From: JACTOJ01 sp032335695
GTDB lineage: Bacteria > Bacillota > Clostridia > Clostridiales > Clostridiaceae
Assembly: GCF_032335695.1 (NCBI RefSeq)
Contig: NZ_JACTOJ010000001.1
Location: 62,001-126,000, forward strand
Direction: 5' to 3'
Length of the DNA: 64,000 nucleotides
The translations under genes were made by a program, and so were the position numbers. Below are positions 8,311 to 16,951 of this stretch, one piece after another. The first letter of the stretch is position 1, and each line of letters begins with the position of its first letter. Under the pieces are notes generated by a model, which was not told the DNA's origin, did not search any database, and saw nothing but the letters and a program-made list of their open reading frames with translations.

Positions 8311-10272
8311 ATGAGTAAATTAAAAAATTCAAAGCCCATTTCTTTAAAAAATGTGAATATTAAAGATGAATTTTGGTCGGAATATCAAAAGCTAGTGAAA
8401 GAGGTAGTGATACCTTATCAATGGGAAGCACTTAATGACAATGTGTCTGATGCTGAACCAAGCTATGCAATAAGGAATTTTCGTATTGCTGCTGGGGAGG
8501 AGCAGGGAGAGTTTGGAGGAATGGTATTTCAAGACAGCGATGTGGCTAAATGGCTTGAAGCAGTTGGATACAGCTTAGCAATTAATACTGATGCAGAGCT
8601 TGAGAAAATGGCGGATAAAACCATAGATTTAATAGAAAAGGCACAGCAGCCTGATGGATATTTGGATACCTACTTCACCATAAAGGAGCCTGGCAAGAGA
8701 TGGACCAATCTTAAGGACTGCCATGAATTATATTGTGCTGGTCATATGATGGAGGCTGCGGTGGCATATTATTATGGCACAGGAAAGAGAAAACTTCTAG
8801 ATATTATGTGTCGTTATGCTGACTATATAGATTCTGTATTTGGTGTTGAACCTGGGAAAATAAGAGGATATTGCGGTCATCAGGAAGTAGAACTTGCTTT
8901 AGTTAAGCTGTATAGAGCTACAGGTAATGATAGATACTTAAAGCTGGCTAAATATTTTATTGATGAAAGAGGGCAAAAACCATATTTCTTTGAAGAGGAG
9001 TGGGAGAAAAGAGGAAAAACTTCATATTGGCAGCCCGGTGTCACTCCAAAGCCAGATGAGAGCTATCATCAAGCCCATAAACCAGTGCGTGAGCAAACAG
9101 AAGCTACAGGCCATGCTGTAAGAGTAGTATATATGTGTACTGGAATGGCAGATATAGCTGCTGAAACTGGAGATGTAGAACTCCTTAAGGCTTGCAGAAG
9201 GCTCTGGGATGACATCGTTAACAGGCAAATGTATGTAACTGGGGGAATTGGATCCACCAATCATGGAGAAGCCTTCAGCTTTGATTATGATTTACCTAAT
9301 GATACGGTATATGCTGAAACCTGTGCCTCTATAGGACTGATATTTTTTGCTCACAGAATGCTTCAAATTGAAGCTAAGGGAAATTATGCTGATGTTATGG
9401 AAAGGGCACTTTATAATACCGTAGTAAGCGGTATGTCAAAGGATGGCAGACATTTCTTCTATGTAAATCCTTTAGAGGTATGGCCTGAAGCCTCTGAGAA
9501 GAATCCTTCCAGAACACATGTAAAATCTGTGAGACAGAAATGGTTTGGCTGTGCTTGCTGCCCTCCTAATGTAGCAAGGCTTTTAACCTCTCTTGGAGAA
9601 TATATTTATACCAGCAGTGAAAATACAGTTTATACACATCTCTATATTGGCGGAGAAGCTAAAATGGAGTTAGAGGGTGAAGATATAACAATTTTACAAG
9701 AAACTGATTACCCATGGAGAGGCTTAGTTAAGATGAAGCTATCTATGGATAAAGAAAAGGAATTTAATCTGGCGCTAAGAATCCCAGGCTGGTGCAGAAA
9801 AGCTGAAATATTTGTTAATGGAGAGGCAATGGACATAAGCAAAAAAATCCTAGATGGATATGCAATATTGCATCGGGCATGGAAGGATGGAGATTATATA
9901 GAGCTTAAGCTTGATATGAATGCTGAATTCATACAGGCAAATCCAAAGGTGAGAGCTGATGCAGGCAAGTTAGCGATACAAAGAGGACCATTAGTATACT
10001 GTATTGAAGAGATAGACAATGGCTCTAACCTTAATGCCATTTCTATTGATGCTTACGAAAAACTTGAAGAAGAATATGATAAAGATCTTCTTGGAGGAGC
10101 AGTAGTAATTAAGGCAAAAGGCAGCAGGATAGAGGAGAAAAACTGGGAGAATGAACTGTATCGTCCTTTTGAGAATAATAGCAAAGAAGCTGAAATAAAG
10201 GCTGTTCCATATTACCTATGGGGAAATAGAACTCCAGGTGAAATGCTGGTTTGGATTAGAAATAAAAATTAA
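8311..10272 (+). CDS. GH127 beta-L-arabinofuranosidase
   Basis: A 653-aa protein, the length of Bifidobacterium HypBA1 (about 658), which releases beta-L-arabinofuranose from plant glycoprotein or arabinan side chains. The HypBA1 active-site set is visible: probable acid/base E320 in STNHGEAF, zinc ligands E336 and C338 in YAETCAS, and the C416-C417 pair in CACCPPN, of which the first Cys is the nucleophile in this family. There is no signal peptide, so it acts on imported oligosaccharides. ATG 8311 follows TTAGGAGG. It is a single-gene unit ending in a long convergent hairpin. Confidence 0.94.
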   Translation: MSKLKNSKPISLKNVNIKDEFWSEYQKLVKEVVIPYQWEALNDNVSDAEPSYAIRNFRIAAGEEQGEFGGMVFQDSDVAKWLEAVGYSLAINTDAELEKMADKTIDLIEKAQQPDGYLDTYFTIKEPGKRWTNLKDCHELYCAGHMMEAAVAYYYGTGKRKLLDIMCRYADYIDSVFGVEPGKIRGYCGHQEVELALVKLYRATGNDRYLKLAKYFIDERGQKPYFFEEEWEKRGKTSYWQPGVTPKPDESYHQAHKPVREQTEATGHAVRVVYMCTGMADIAAETGDVELLKACRRLWDDIVNRQMYVTGGIGSTNHGEAFSFDYDLPNDTVYAETCASIGLIFFAHRMLQIEAKGNYADVMERALYNTVVSGMSKDGRHFFYVNPLEVWPEASEKNPSRTHVKSVRQKWFGCACCPPNVARLLTSLGEYIYTSSENTVYTHLYIGGEAKMELEGEDITILQETDYPWRGLVKMKLSMDKEKEFNLALRIPGWCRKAEIFVNGEAMDISKKILDGYAILHRAWKDGDYIELKLDMNAEFIQANPKVRADAGKLAIQRGPLVYCIEEIDNGSNLNAISIDAYEKLEEEYDKDLLGGAVVIKAKGSRIEEKNWENELYRPFENNSKEAEIKAVPYYLWGNRTPGEMLVWIRNKN

Positions 10273-10276
10273 AATT

Positions 10277-10317
10277 AAATTATAAAAGAAAAGCTAAAAG
10301 CTTTTCTTTTATAATTT
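10277..10317. terminator. Bidirectional terminator
   Basis: Two perfect 19-bp arms (10277-10295 and 10299-10317) with a 3-nt loop and A/T tails lie between the GH127 gene and the convergent dehydrogenase. The stop codon of the minus-strand gene is inside the right arm. Confidence 0.85.
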
Positions 10318-11259
10318 TAGCTTGCTATTGTATTCTTTTAAGATATTTATAGATTTTTTCAGCTCTGTATTTTCATTTTTAGATAAATGATATTCCACTA
10401 ATTCCTTTACACCATTGTTATTTAAAACTGCTGGTACCCCAATAAATAAATCTTTTTCTCCATATTCTCCATTAAGCATAGCAGATACAGGAATTACTTT
10501 ATTTTCATCTCGAAGCACTGCTTTAATGATTTGAACAGTAGTAGCAGCTATTCCAAAAGTGGTTGCTCCTTTTGCGTTTACAACTCTGTAAGCTATCATT
10601 TTAATATTTTCTGTTACAGAATTTATATGGAAATTATTTAGACGAGACTTATTATCCTCTAGTATATCCAAAAATCTCTTTCCTCCGACTGTAATCTGGC
10701 TCCAGGGAATTACTTGAGAGTCTCCATGCTCACCCATGCATAAAGCGTGAACACTCTGCGGATCAACATTCATAACATCTGCTAAGTGATATTTAAGGCG
10801 TGCAGAATCCAGAGCAGTACCTGTACCAATAACTTTATTAGCTGGCAGGCCAGAAAGCTTATGTACATAATAGGACATGACATCTACTGGATTGGTTATT
10901 ACCACTATAATTCCTGAAAAACCACTTGCCATAATAGCAGGCACGATACTTTTGATAATTCCAGCCGCCTTTTCCAGCATATCCAATCGAGATTGACCTG
11001 TAATATAAGGAAGAGCAGCAGCAATAACTACTATATCAGCATCCTTGCAATCTTTATAATCTCCAGAGGTTACCTTCATCTTGCTTCCGCTGTAGCCAAG
11101 TGAATGCTGCAGATCTGTTGCTTCAGCCCAAGCTTTTTCCTTGTTTATATCTATCAGCACTAAATCATCACAAACATGATTCATTACTAAATCAAAGGCC
11201 ACCGCAGCCCCTACAGATCCTGTGCCCACTACCACAACTTTATTTCTACTAATTGCCAT
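10309..11259 (-). CDS. L-lactate dehydrogenase family 2-hydroxyacid dehydrogenase
   Basis: A 316-aa NAD-dependent LDH/MDH-family enzyme. The Rossmann motif GTGSVG (12-17), the catalytic pair D151/R154 in LDSAR, H179 in GEHGDS, and the loop Arg R91 in QSRLD are all present, so it should reduce a 2-oxoacid. The substrate-specificity position is odd. Where LDHs carry Gln (NQKPGETR) and MDHs Arg, this protein reads PYITGQSR, putting Tyr85 at the position. That may favour a bulkier or more hydrophobic 2-oxoacid than pyruvate. It is monocistronic and divergent from an Lrp regulator. Family is certain; calling it lactate dehydrogenase is less so. Confidence 0.85.
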   Translation of the reverse strand: MAISRNKVVVVGTGSVGAAVAFDLVMNHVCDDLVLIDINKEKAWAEATDLQHSLGYSGSKMKVTSGDYKDCKDADIVVIAAALPYITGQSRLDMLEKAAGIIKSIVPAIMASGFSGIIVVITNPVDVMSYYVHKLSGLPANKVIGTGTALDSARLKYHLADVMNVDPQSVHALCMGEHGDSQVIPWSQITVGGKRFLDILEDNKSRLNNFHINSVTENIKMIAYRVVNAKGATTFGIAATTVQIIKAVLRDENKVIPVSAMLNGEYGEKDLFIGVPAVLNNNGVKELVEYHLSKNENTELKKSINILKEYNSKLKL

Positions 11260-11359
11260 ACTTTATAGCCCCCTTGTATTTTTGTTTTGTTTTAAATAAT
11301 GATATAATATTAAAAATAAAAATTATATAAAAAAATGAAGCAGTTAAAAGCATATTGTT

Positions 11360-11401
11360 TTCATTTTGAATAAGTATTAATTTTATTCACTTCATTTTGA
11401 A
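11360..11401. promoter_or_regulatory. Pair of direct repeats before the Lrp gene
   Basis: TTCATTTTGAA occurs at 11360-11370 and again at 11391-11401, exactly 31 bp apart, about three helical turns. TCATTTTGA also recurs at 11893-11901, before the next gene. Lrp proteins bind such phased sites cooperatively, so autoregulation and control of the divergent dehydrogenase are plausible. Confidence 0.4.
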
Positions 11402-11413
11402 AGAGGTTAGTCT

Positions 11414-11866
11414 ATGGATAAATCAGATGTGATTTTACTTAAATTATTGCAAGAAAATTCGAGAGCTACCATTAGTGAGCTATCTAAACAATTGTCTCTC
11501 AGCAGACCAAGTGTGGCTGAACGTATACTTAGACTTCAGGAAAAAGGTATCATTGAAGAATTTACTTCCAGAGTGTCCTTGGAGGCTGTGGGTAGAAATA
11601 CAATTTTATATATTCAATTAAGCTCTCTTAAGATGTCCCCTGAGCTAATAGAAGAAATGATAGAGCAGGATGAAGACATACTGGAGTGCCATCGTGTAAC
11701 AGGTCATATAGATTATTTCATAAAGGCAGCGGTAGATGGAGTAGATAGCATGAGAAAACTGATAGATAGACTTATGCCTTACGGAGTAGTAAATACCTCT
11801 GTGGTTATAAAGTCTCCTGTGCCCTATCGTCATATTTCACCAAAGCTTAAGAGCCTAGAGAAATAG
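11414..11866 (+). CDS. Lrp/AsnC-family transcriptional regulator
   Basis: A 150-aa protein with an N-terminal winged helix (residues 1-50; LLKLLQENSRATISELSKQL) and a C-terminal RAM/ACT-like ligand domain (about 65-145; ECHRVTGHIDYFIKAAV). Lrp-type proteins form octamers and respond to amino acids or related metabolites. It is divergent from the LDH-family gene with 154 bp between, so that gene is its likely target. ATG 11414 follows GAAAGAGG. The effector is unknown. Confidence 0.92.
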   Translation: MDKSDVILLKLLQENSRATISELSKQLSLSRPSVAERILRLQEKGIIEEFTSRVSLEAVGRNTILYIQLSSLKMSPELIEEMIEQDEDILECHRVTGHIDYFIKAAVDGVDSMRKLIDRLMPYGVVNTSVVIKSPVPYRHISPKLKSLEK

Positions 11867-11947
11867 AATTTATATAGGTTGATGTATTTAACTCATTTTG
11901 ATATGATAAAGACAATATAATTACTAAAAAAGACGAGGAGGTACTTT

Positions 11948-12469
11948 ATGGATAATTATAGAAAGCTTTATTTAATGCAGCAAAATTACGCCACACTTTT
12001 TTCTTTAGTAAATAAGGTTCAAGTAAAAGGAGATCAGAAATTTGCTGTTCTCACTTCCAGGCAGCTGATGACTATAATAGCAATCCTTCATTTGCCAGAG
12101 GATGAAACCACTTTAAATAATATAGCAAAAAAATTAGGAACTACAAAGCAAAGTGTTAAGCAGGTGATAAATATACTGGAAAACAAAGGCTACGTAATAA
12201 CGGTTTCAAGTCCCAAGGATAAACGAGCTGTAAATGTTAAGCTGACAGAAGAAGGTAGAAAAGTAACTATTGAATGTGGAAAAAACTCTATAGACTTTTT
12301 TCCTATGCTGTTTAAAGGGTTTAGCATAGAGGAGCTAGAAACTTTATGGAAGCTCCTTAAAAAGCTGTATAGCTTTGATGGTGAAGAACAGGATGGCTTC
12401 GAAGAAAATGTAAATTTTGCAGCGGAAGAATTTGTGGATATAGACTTGGATGAATTATTGAATAAATAA
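11948..12469 (+). CDS. MarR-family regulator
   Basis: A 173-aa MarR-type winged-helix protein. The DNA-binding helices are in TTLNNIAKKLGTTKQSVKQVINILENKGYV, and the beta-wing is SSPKDKRAVNVKLTEEGR (about 60-105). It has an acidic 25-residue tail (FEENVNFAAEEFVDIDLDEL) beyond the usual end, of unknown purpose. ATG 11948 follows GAGGAGG. It lies just upstream of an ABC-2 exporter operon whose promoter holds two palindromes with MarR-like geometry, so it is probably the repressor of that exporter. Confidence 0.92.
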   Translation: MDNYRKLYLMQQNYATLFSLVNKVQVKGDQKFAVLTSRQLMTIIAILHLPEDETTLNNIAKKLGTTKQSVKQVINILENKGYVITVSSPKDKRAVNVKLTEEGRKVTIECGKNSIDFFPMLFKGFSIEELETLWKLLKKLYSFDGEEQDGFEENVNFAAEEFVDIDLDELLNK

Positions 12470-12531
12470 CATATATTTTTAAAAGCAGCATTCACGAAAG
12501 AAAAGGAAAGCTGTTTTTTTATACTTTTAAA

Positions 12532-12597
12532 ATAGACAGTATATTGACTATTTCTTCGGGATATGCTATTTTATATTTAGACAGTATATTGTCTAAA
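12532..12597 (+). promoter_or_regulatory. Exporter promoter with two MarR-type operators
   Basis: The palindrome TTTAGACA-N6-TGTCTAAA lies at 12576-12597. A near copy, ATAGACAGTATATTGACTAT, lies at 12532-12551. Between them is a promoter: -35 TTGACT (12544-12549), 17-bp spacer, -10 TATTTT (12567-12572). One operator overlaps the -35 and the other lies just after the -10, the layout expected for repression by a MarR dimer pair. The adjacent MarR gene is the natural candidate. Confidence 0.7.
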
Positions 12598-12614
12598 TGT
12601 TAGGAGGCATAATA

Positions 12615-13553
12615 ATGAATAATGTTGTTATTGTTAAGAATTTAGAGAAAAATTATGGAAATAAAAAAGCTGTAGGTGGCATCGATTTTCAGGTTAGAGA
12701 AGGGGAGATAATTGGACTTTTAGGACCTAATGGAGCAGGAAAAAGTACTACCATAAGTATTTTGTCTACAATATTGTCAGCTGACCGAGGAGAGATAAGT
12801 ATATTAGGATACTCAATACCAAAAGAGGTAAATAAAATAAAAAAAATAATTGGAATAGTACCTCAGGACTTAGCTATATATGAAGAGCTTAGCGCTGAAA
12901 AAAATGTTCGTTTCTTTGCAAGTCTTTATGGGGTAAAAGGAAAGCAGCTAGAGGAACAAGTAGAGGAGGCTTTAGAGCTGGTAGGACTTCTGGACAAGAA
13001 AGGGGATAAACCTAAAACCTTCTCAGGAGGAATGAAAAGAAGACTTAATATAGCTTGTGCTATTGCTCATAATCCTAAGCTTATCATAATGGATGAACCA
13101 ACTGTAGGAATAGATCCACAATCAAGAAATCATATTTTAGAATCCATAAAAACTCTTCAAAAAAGAGGAGCCACTGTAATATATTCCACTCATTATATGG
13201 AAGAGGTAGAAACTATTTGTGATCGCATAATAATCATGAATGAAGGTAAGATTATAGCTGAAGGTACTAAAGAAGAGTTAAAGCATAGGGTAAATGATGA
13301 CATAACCTACATATTTTTTCTCAATGAAGCAACGGGAATAAATACTTCAGAGTTTAATGAAATAATTGGAGTAAAGAAAGTAAAATTGGAAGAAAAGAGC
13401 TTAATTATAACTGCCGAAAAGTCCAAGGACAGTTTAGAAAAAATTATGGTGCTTATACTAAAGCAAGGCAGGAAAATTCAAAATATGAGCAGCCAGGAAG
13501 CTTCCTTGGAGACAGTGTTCTTGGAGCTTACCGGAAGAAATTTAAGAGACTAG
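12615..13553 (+). CDS. ABC-2 type exporter, ATP-binding protein
   Basis: A 312-aa ATPase of the drug/bacteriocin-resistance type (CcmA/DrrA-like). Walker A is GPNGAGKST, the signature FSGGMKRRL, Walker B LIIMDEP, the H-loop STHYMEEVE, and there is a C-terminal extension of about 90 residues. ATG 12615 sits 7 nt after TAGGAGGC; an in-frame ATG at 12597 lies inside the operator and before the ribosome site, so I reject it. It pairs with the two following permeases. The substrate, perhaps a toxic compound or antibiotic, is not identifiable. Confidence 0.93.
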   Translation: MNNVVIVKNLEKNYGNKKAVGGIDFQVREGEIIGLLGPNGAGKSTTISILSTILSADRGEISILGYSIPKEVNKIKKIIGIVPQDLAIYEELSAEKNVRFFASLYGVKGKQLEEQVEEALELVGLLDKKGDKPKTFSGGMKRRLNIACAIAHNPKLIIMDEPTVGIDPQSRNHILESIKTLQKRGATVIYSTHYMEEVETICDRIIIMNEGKIIAEGTKEELKHRVNDDITYIFFLNEATGINTSEFNEIIGVKKVKLEEKSLIITAEKSKDSLEKIMVLILKQGRKIQNMSSQEASLETVFLELTGRNLRD

Positions 13554-13563
13554 GAGGAGTAAA

Positions 13564-14307
13564 ATGAATTTTATAAGAATAGTTAAATTTGATTTTTTTA
13601 ATATACTAAGAAACCCTGCGCTAGTTATTTCAGGGACAATATTTCCTATAATCATGATAGCGGTTATGGGCTTTATAACTACCTCAGGCTATGGAGCCAG
13701 CAGTGTAAGCTCTTATGATTATTACGGAATTACAATGATTATATTTATGGCGCTGATGATGGCTATGATTGCTACCAATAGTTTTATGGAGGAAAAGGTT
13801 AAGCGAGGGAATACTCGCATCATGTATGCACCAATTTCAAAGACTGAAATATATATGTCCAAATTATTGGCTGCATACCTATTTGGAGGTTTATGCTTAA
13901 GTTTGATAGTATTGTCAGGTCAATATATATTTAACATAAATTTTGGCAGAGGAAATATAGGCTATGTGCTGCTTTTAGTAAATGCATTAACCTTTTTTGG
14001 TTGCTGCCTTGGGACATTGTTTTGCTGCATCTTTAAAAGCGAGCAGGCAGCTAATTCTATTATGCAGATACCAATTTTAATATTTACATTTTTAGGTGGA
14101 ACATTTTTTTCGGCAGCAAGCCTAGGAAAATTATTGGATAAGCTATCTAATGTATCTCCACTTAAGTGGGTGACAGAGTGTGCTTTTCAAATTATTTATG
14201 ATAGAGATTTTAGTATATACCTTGTCAGTATATTAGGAATATTAGCTGCATCCATGCTGTGCATACTGATGTGTCAATTAATTTTTAAGCCGGAGGAATA
14301 CGTATAA
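13564..14307 (+). CDS. ABC-2 type permease, first subunit
   Basis: A 247-aa membrane protein with about six hydrophobic segments (for example ALVISGTIFPIIMIAVMGF and MTIIFMALMMAMIATNS-like stretches) and the ABC-2 pattern of a conserved E-rich loop (MEEKVKRGNTRIMYAPISK) before helix 3. It forms the channel with the next permease and the preceding ATPase. ATG 13564 follows TAGGAGGAGT 10 nt after the ATPase gene. Its stop overlaps the next start by one base. Confidence 0.9.
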   Translation: MNFIRIVKFDFFNILRNPALVISGTIFPIIMIAVMGFITTSGYGASSVSSYDYYGITMIIFMALMMAMIATNSFMEEKVKRGNTRIMYAPISKTEIYMSKLLAAYLFGGLCLSLIVLSGQYIFNINFGRGNIGYVLLLVNALTFFGCCLGTLFCCIFKSEQAANSIMQIPILIFTFLGGTFFSAASLGKLLDKLSNVSPLKWVTECAFQIIYDRDFSIYLVSILGILAASMLCILMCQLIFKPEEYV

Positions 14308-15281
14308 TGAATGTAATAAATTTATTTAAAAATCATTTTAATAGAATATTAACTCAAAAAGCAATAATAATAATTGCATTAATAGTTGTTCCTATTATGA
14401 TAGGCTTAGGTATTTTGTTTTCACAAAAAACGGATTTTAAGGCTACTATTGCTTTGGTGAGTCAAAATGCAAAAAATATTCCTCAAAATGATAATATTAA
14501 AATTGATGTGCTTCAAAATAAGCCAGAGTTCTCTACAATGCTATCAGGAAAATACGCAGCTATTGTAGAGAAAAAAAGCGATGGCAGCTATGAGGTAACC
14601 ACTATCAAAAATCAAAAGGATAAAAAACTGATAGAGGATTTTTTTAAGCAGGGTAAAATATTAAAAGGTGAGGAAGGAAGTCAAGATAAAAGAGGCGTGG
14701 GTACAAATATTTTAGGCTTCATTTTGATGATAATATTGATGCAGGGAGTTGCTATTACCTTGCTTTATCCTGAGGACAGAAGCTTAAAAACCTTCAAAAG
14801 AGTGCTTACTGCTCCTGTAAGCGAAAGGCTGTACCTTTTATCACAAGGAATATTTACTTTTGTATGTCTTTTTATTCCCACTTATGCAGCCATAGCTATA
14901 ACTAAGCTAGTATTTAAAGCAGATATAGGCTTTAACCTGGGAGTCATGGCTCTTTTAATTGCAATGCTAAGTGCTCTATCCACAGCTTTAGCTCTGTTTA
15001 TAGCTTCAGCCTTGGACAGTGAGGTTTCCTTAGCTGCAAACGGAATTTATGTTATTACCTCAGTACTAGCTGGGTGCTTTTACTCCTTTACAGGAAACAG
15101 CAAGATCATTGATGCTATAGCTAGCATTCTGCCTCAAAAGGCATTTATGGACATGAGCCAGCAGATAGAAAATCATAAAAGCATAGCAAGCTTTCAGGGA
15201 GAGCTTATATATCTGCTTATTTTTATTGTAGCTCTGTGGTTTTTAGGAAGCTTAATTTCTAAAAGAAGAATTAAGCTTTAG
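14307..15281 (+). CDS. ABC-2 type permease, second subunit
   Basis: A 324-aa permease with a first membrane helix (about residues 18-36), an extracytoplasmic domain of about 95 residues (FKATIALVSQNAKNIPQ onward), then five helices. This is the long form of ABC-2 permease (YhgE/YbhR-like layout). The ATG overlaps the previous stop (TAATG), so the two permeases are made in step. They probably form a heterodimer. Followed by 124 bp without a gene and without a clear terminator. Confidence 0.9.
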   Translation: MNVINLFKNHFNRILTQKAIIIIALIVVPIMIGLGILFSQKTDFKATIALVSQNAKNIPQNDNIKIDVLQNKPEFSTMLSGKYAAIVEKKSDGSYEVTTIKNQKDKKLIEDFFKQGKILKGEEGSQDKRGVGTNILGFILMIILMQGVAITLLYPEDRSLKTFKRVLTAPVSERLYLLSQGIFTFVCLFIPTYAAIAITKLVFKADIGFNLGVMALLIAMLSALSTALALFIASALDSEVSLAANGIYVITSVLAGCFYSFTGNSKIIDAIASILPQKAFMDMSQQIENHKSIASFQGELIYLLIFIVALWFLGSLISKRRIKL

Positions 15282-15405
15282 CTGAATGGCATCGCTAATT
15301 ACAGGCAGAAGCATTTTTTAATGTTGTTTAAAAATTCTGATATATGCTATAATCTAGTTTAACCATGAAAAGGAAGTTATATGACTTATACAAGGTGGTG
15401 AAACT

Positions 15406-16257
15406 ATGAGGATTGCAGTTTTATCTGATATACACGGTAATTATTCAGCCTTTAAGGCTGCGCTGAAGGATATTGAGAAATTAGGAATTGATAAGTATAT
15501 AATTGCAGGAGATCAAATTTTGGATTTTCCAAAGCCTAATGAGGTGCTGGAAACAATCAGAGGTTTAGATGCCTATGTGATAAAAGGAAACAGAGAAAAT
15601 TATATATTGGATTATCATAACGGAAAATGCAGTGAGTGGAAGAAGTATAAGCAGATGTCCACGGTGCTGTGGACCTATGAAACTCTAAAAGAAGAAAACT
15701 TAAAATACATAGGAGAGCTGCCCAGCCAATTAAAAGTTAATATTTCTGGAACGGATAGCATAAGGGTAGTGCATGGTTCTCCACTAGCGATAAGTGAGGA
15801 GCTCTATCCAAATAAGCATTTGGATAGGCTGGAGAAAGCTTGTAAAGCCATAGAAGAAACTGTTCTAATATGTGGGCATACTCATGAGGCGTGGGTTAAA
15901 GAAGCTTTCGGAAAACTAATATTAAATCCAGGCTCCCTGGGTGTACCCTTTAATAAAAATAGCGCAGCTGAGTACGCAGTGCTTACTTGGAAGGAGAATC
16001 ATTGGACAGCTTCTATTCGGCAGATAGACTATACTTTAAAGGATTTTGAGGAAGCTTTTAATGATACTGATATTGTAGAGAAATGTAAAACCTGGTGCTA
16101 TCTTACCTTGGAAAGTATAAAAGCAGGCAGAAATGTAAATATAGATTTTATAAATCAGGGACATAACATGGCCGAAAAGGAAGGCATTAAAATCTGTGAG
16201 CTAGTGCCTAACTCAATTTGGGATAAGGTTCATCAGCTGTGGTTTAAGGAAGCATAA
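15406..16257 (+). CDS. Calcineurin-like metallophosphoesterase
   Basis: A 283-aa cytoplasmic protein with the full metal-binding set of the superfamily: SDIHGNYSAF (7-16), AGDQILD, KGNREN (GNH/R motif), VVHGSP and CGHTHEAW. The first 200 residues are the catalytic fold (YfcE/YmdB-like class); the last 80 are a family-specific helical tail. It should hydrolyse a phosphomono- or diester using two metal ions, substrate unknown. ATG 15406 follows AAGGTGGTG. It stands alone. Confidence 0.9.
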   Translation: MRIAVLSDIHGNYSAFKAALKDIEKLGIDKYIIAGDQILDFPKPNEVLETIRGLDAYVIKGNRENYILDYHNGKCSEWKKYKQMSTVLWTYETLKEENLKYIGELPSQLKVNISGTDSIRVVHGSPLAISEELYPNKHLDRLEKACKAIEETVLICGHTHEAWVKEAFGKLILNPGSLGVPFNKNSAAEYAVLTWKENHWTASIRQIDYTLKDFEEAFNDTDIVEKCKTWCYLTLESIKAGRNVNIDFINQGHNMAEKEGIKICELVPNSIWDKVHQLWFKEA

Positions 16258-16632
16258 CCTGAAGACTAGATAAGTAGAAAACTAGTTATCTACTTATCAT
16301 GATATCACGATGATTGGATGCTTTGATTTATATATTAATTAAAAATCAATTTATTGTATAAAATGCTATAGATTTGTAATTTATGATGTATAATAGAATG
16401 ATATGAACAATAGAGCATTAAAGATTATTTTAGGAGGGTAGCAATCGTGAAGAATTTATTTTTTATTACAACATCAAAACCTTTATTCCATGTAATGTCT
16501 GTGAGATAACTAGAGGTGGCATTTGCATGGAAGTACAGTAGCCATTTTCATTCTAATATTTGATGGAAAATAAAGTTATAGACAGATATTGCAGCCTTAA
16601 ATTAATAATTTAATTTTAAGGGGCTCGTTAGA
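16258..16632. other. Gap of 375 bp with a hairpin and a 20-codon reading frame
   Basis: A 9-bp inverted repeat (GATAAGTAG/CTACTTATC, about 16269-16299) lacks a T-run, so it is a poor terminator. A reading frame of 20 codons begins with GTG at 16447 after a strong TTAGGAGGG and ends at 16509. The same frame stays open after that stop for 17 more codons (LEVAFAWKYSSHFHSNI). This may be a small leader peptide or a decayed gene. I see no named element here. Confidence 0.4.
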
Positions 16633-16905
16633 ATGGATTATAAAAATGGGTTGGAAATATTTCCACAGGAATTATTAGGAGAAATTCAAAAATATATTAG
16701 CGGAGGATTGGTTTATATTCCTCAAACGGAAAATAAACGCAAGGAATGGGGAGAACTTTCTGGAGTTAAGCTGGAGCTAAGAACAAGGAACTCTGAAATT
16801 AAGCAGAAATTTTATGCAGGAGTAACCATGGAGACCTTAGCTTCAGAGTATTGCCTCTCCATAGAAACAATTAAAAAAATAGTTTATACGAAAAAAAAGC
16901 TATAA
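16633..16905 (+). CDS. CD3324-family small helix-turn-helix protein
   Basis: A 90-aa protein resembling the clostridial CD3324 family: an N-terminal segment with YIPQTENKRKEWGELSG, then a basic helix and a probable helix-turn-helix at the end (FYAGVTMETLASEYCLSIETIKKIVY). The size suits a small DNA-binding protein; the function is unknown. The start ATG follows TTAAGGGGCTCG. It is terminated by a 17-bp hairpin. Confidence 0.8.
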   Translation: MDYKNGLEIFPQELLGEIQKYISGGLVYIPQTENKRKEWGELSGVKLELRTRNSEIKQKFYAGVTMETLASEYCLSIETIKKIVYTKKKL

Positions 16906-16945
16906 AAGCTGCTCAGGAAAGATTAATTTTTCCTGAGCAGCTTTT
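16904..16945 (+). terminator. Intrinsic terminator
   Basis: AAAAGCTGCTCAGGAAA pairs perfectly over 17 bp with its complement, with an 8-nt loop. The stem begins at the stop codon of the CD3324-family gene. Because of its A/T ends it could work in both directions. Confidence 0.85.
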
Positions 16946-16951
16946 ATGTAT

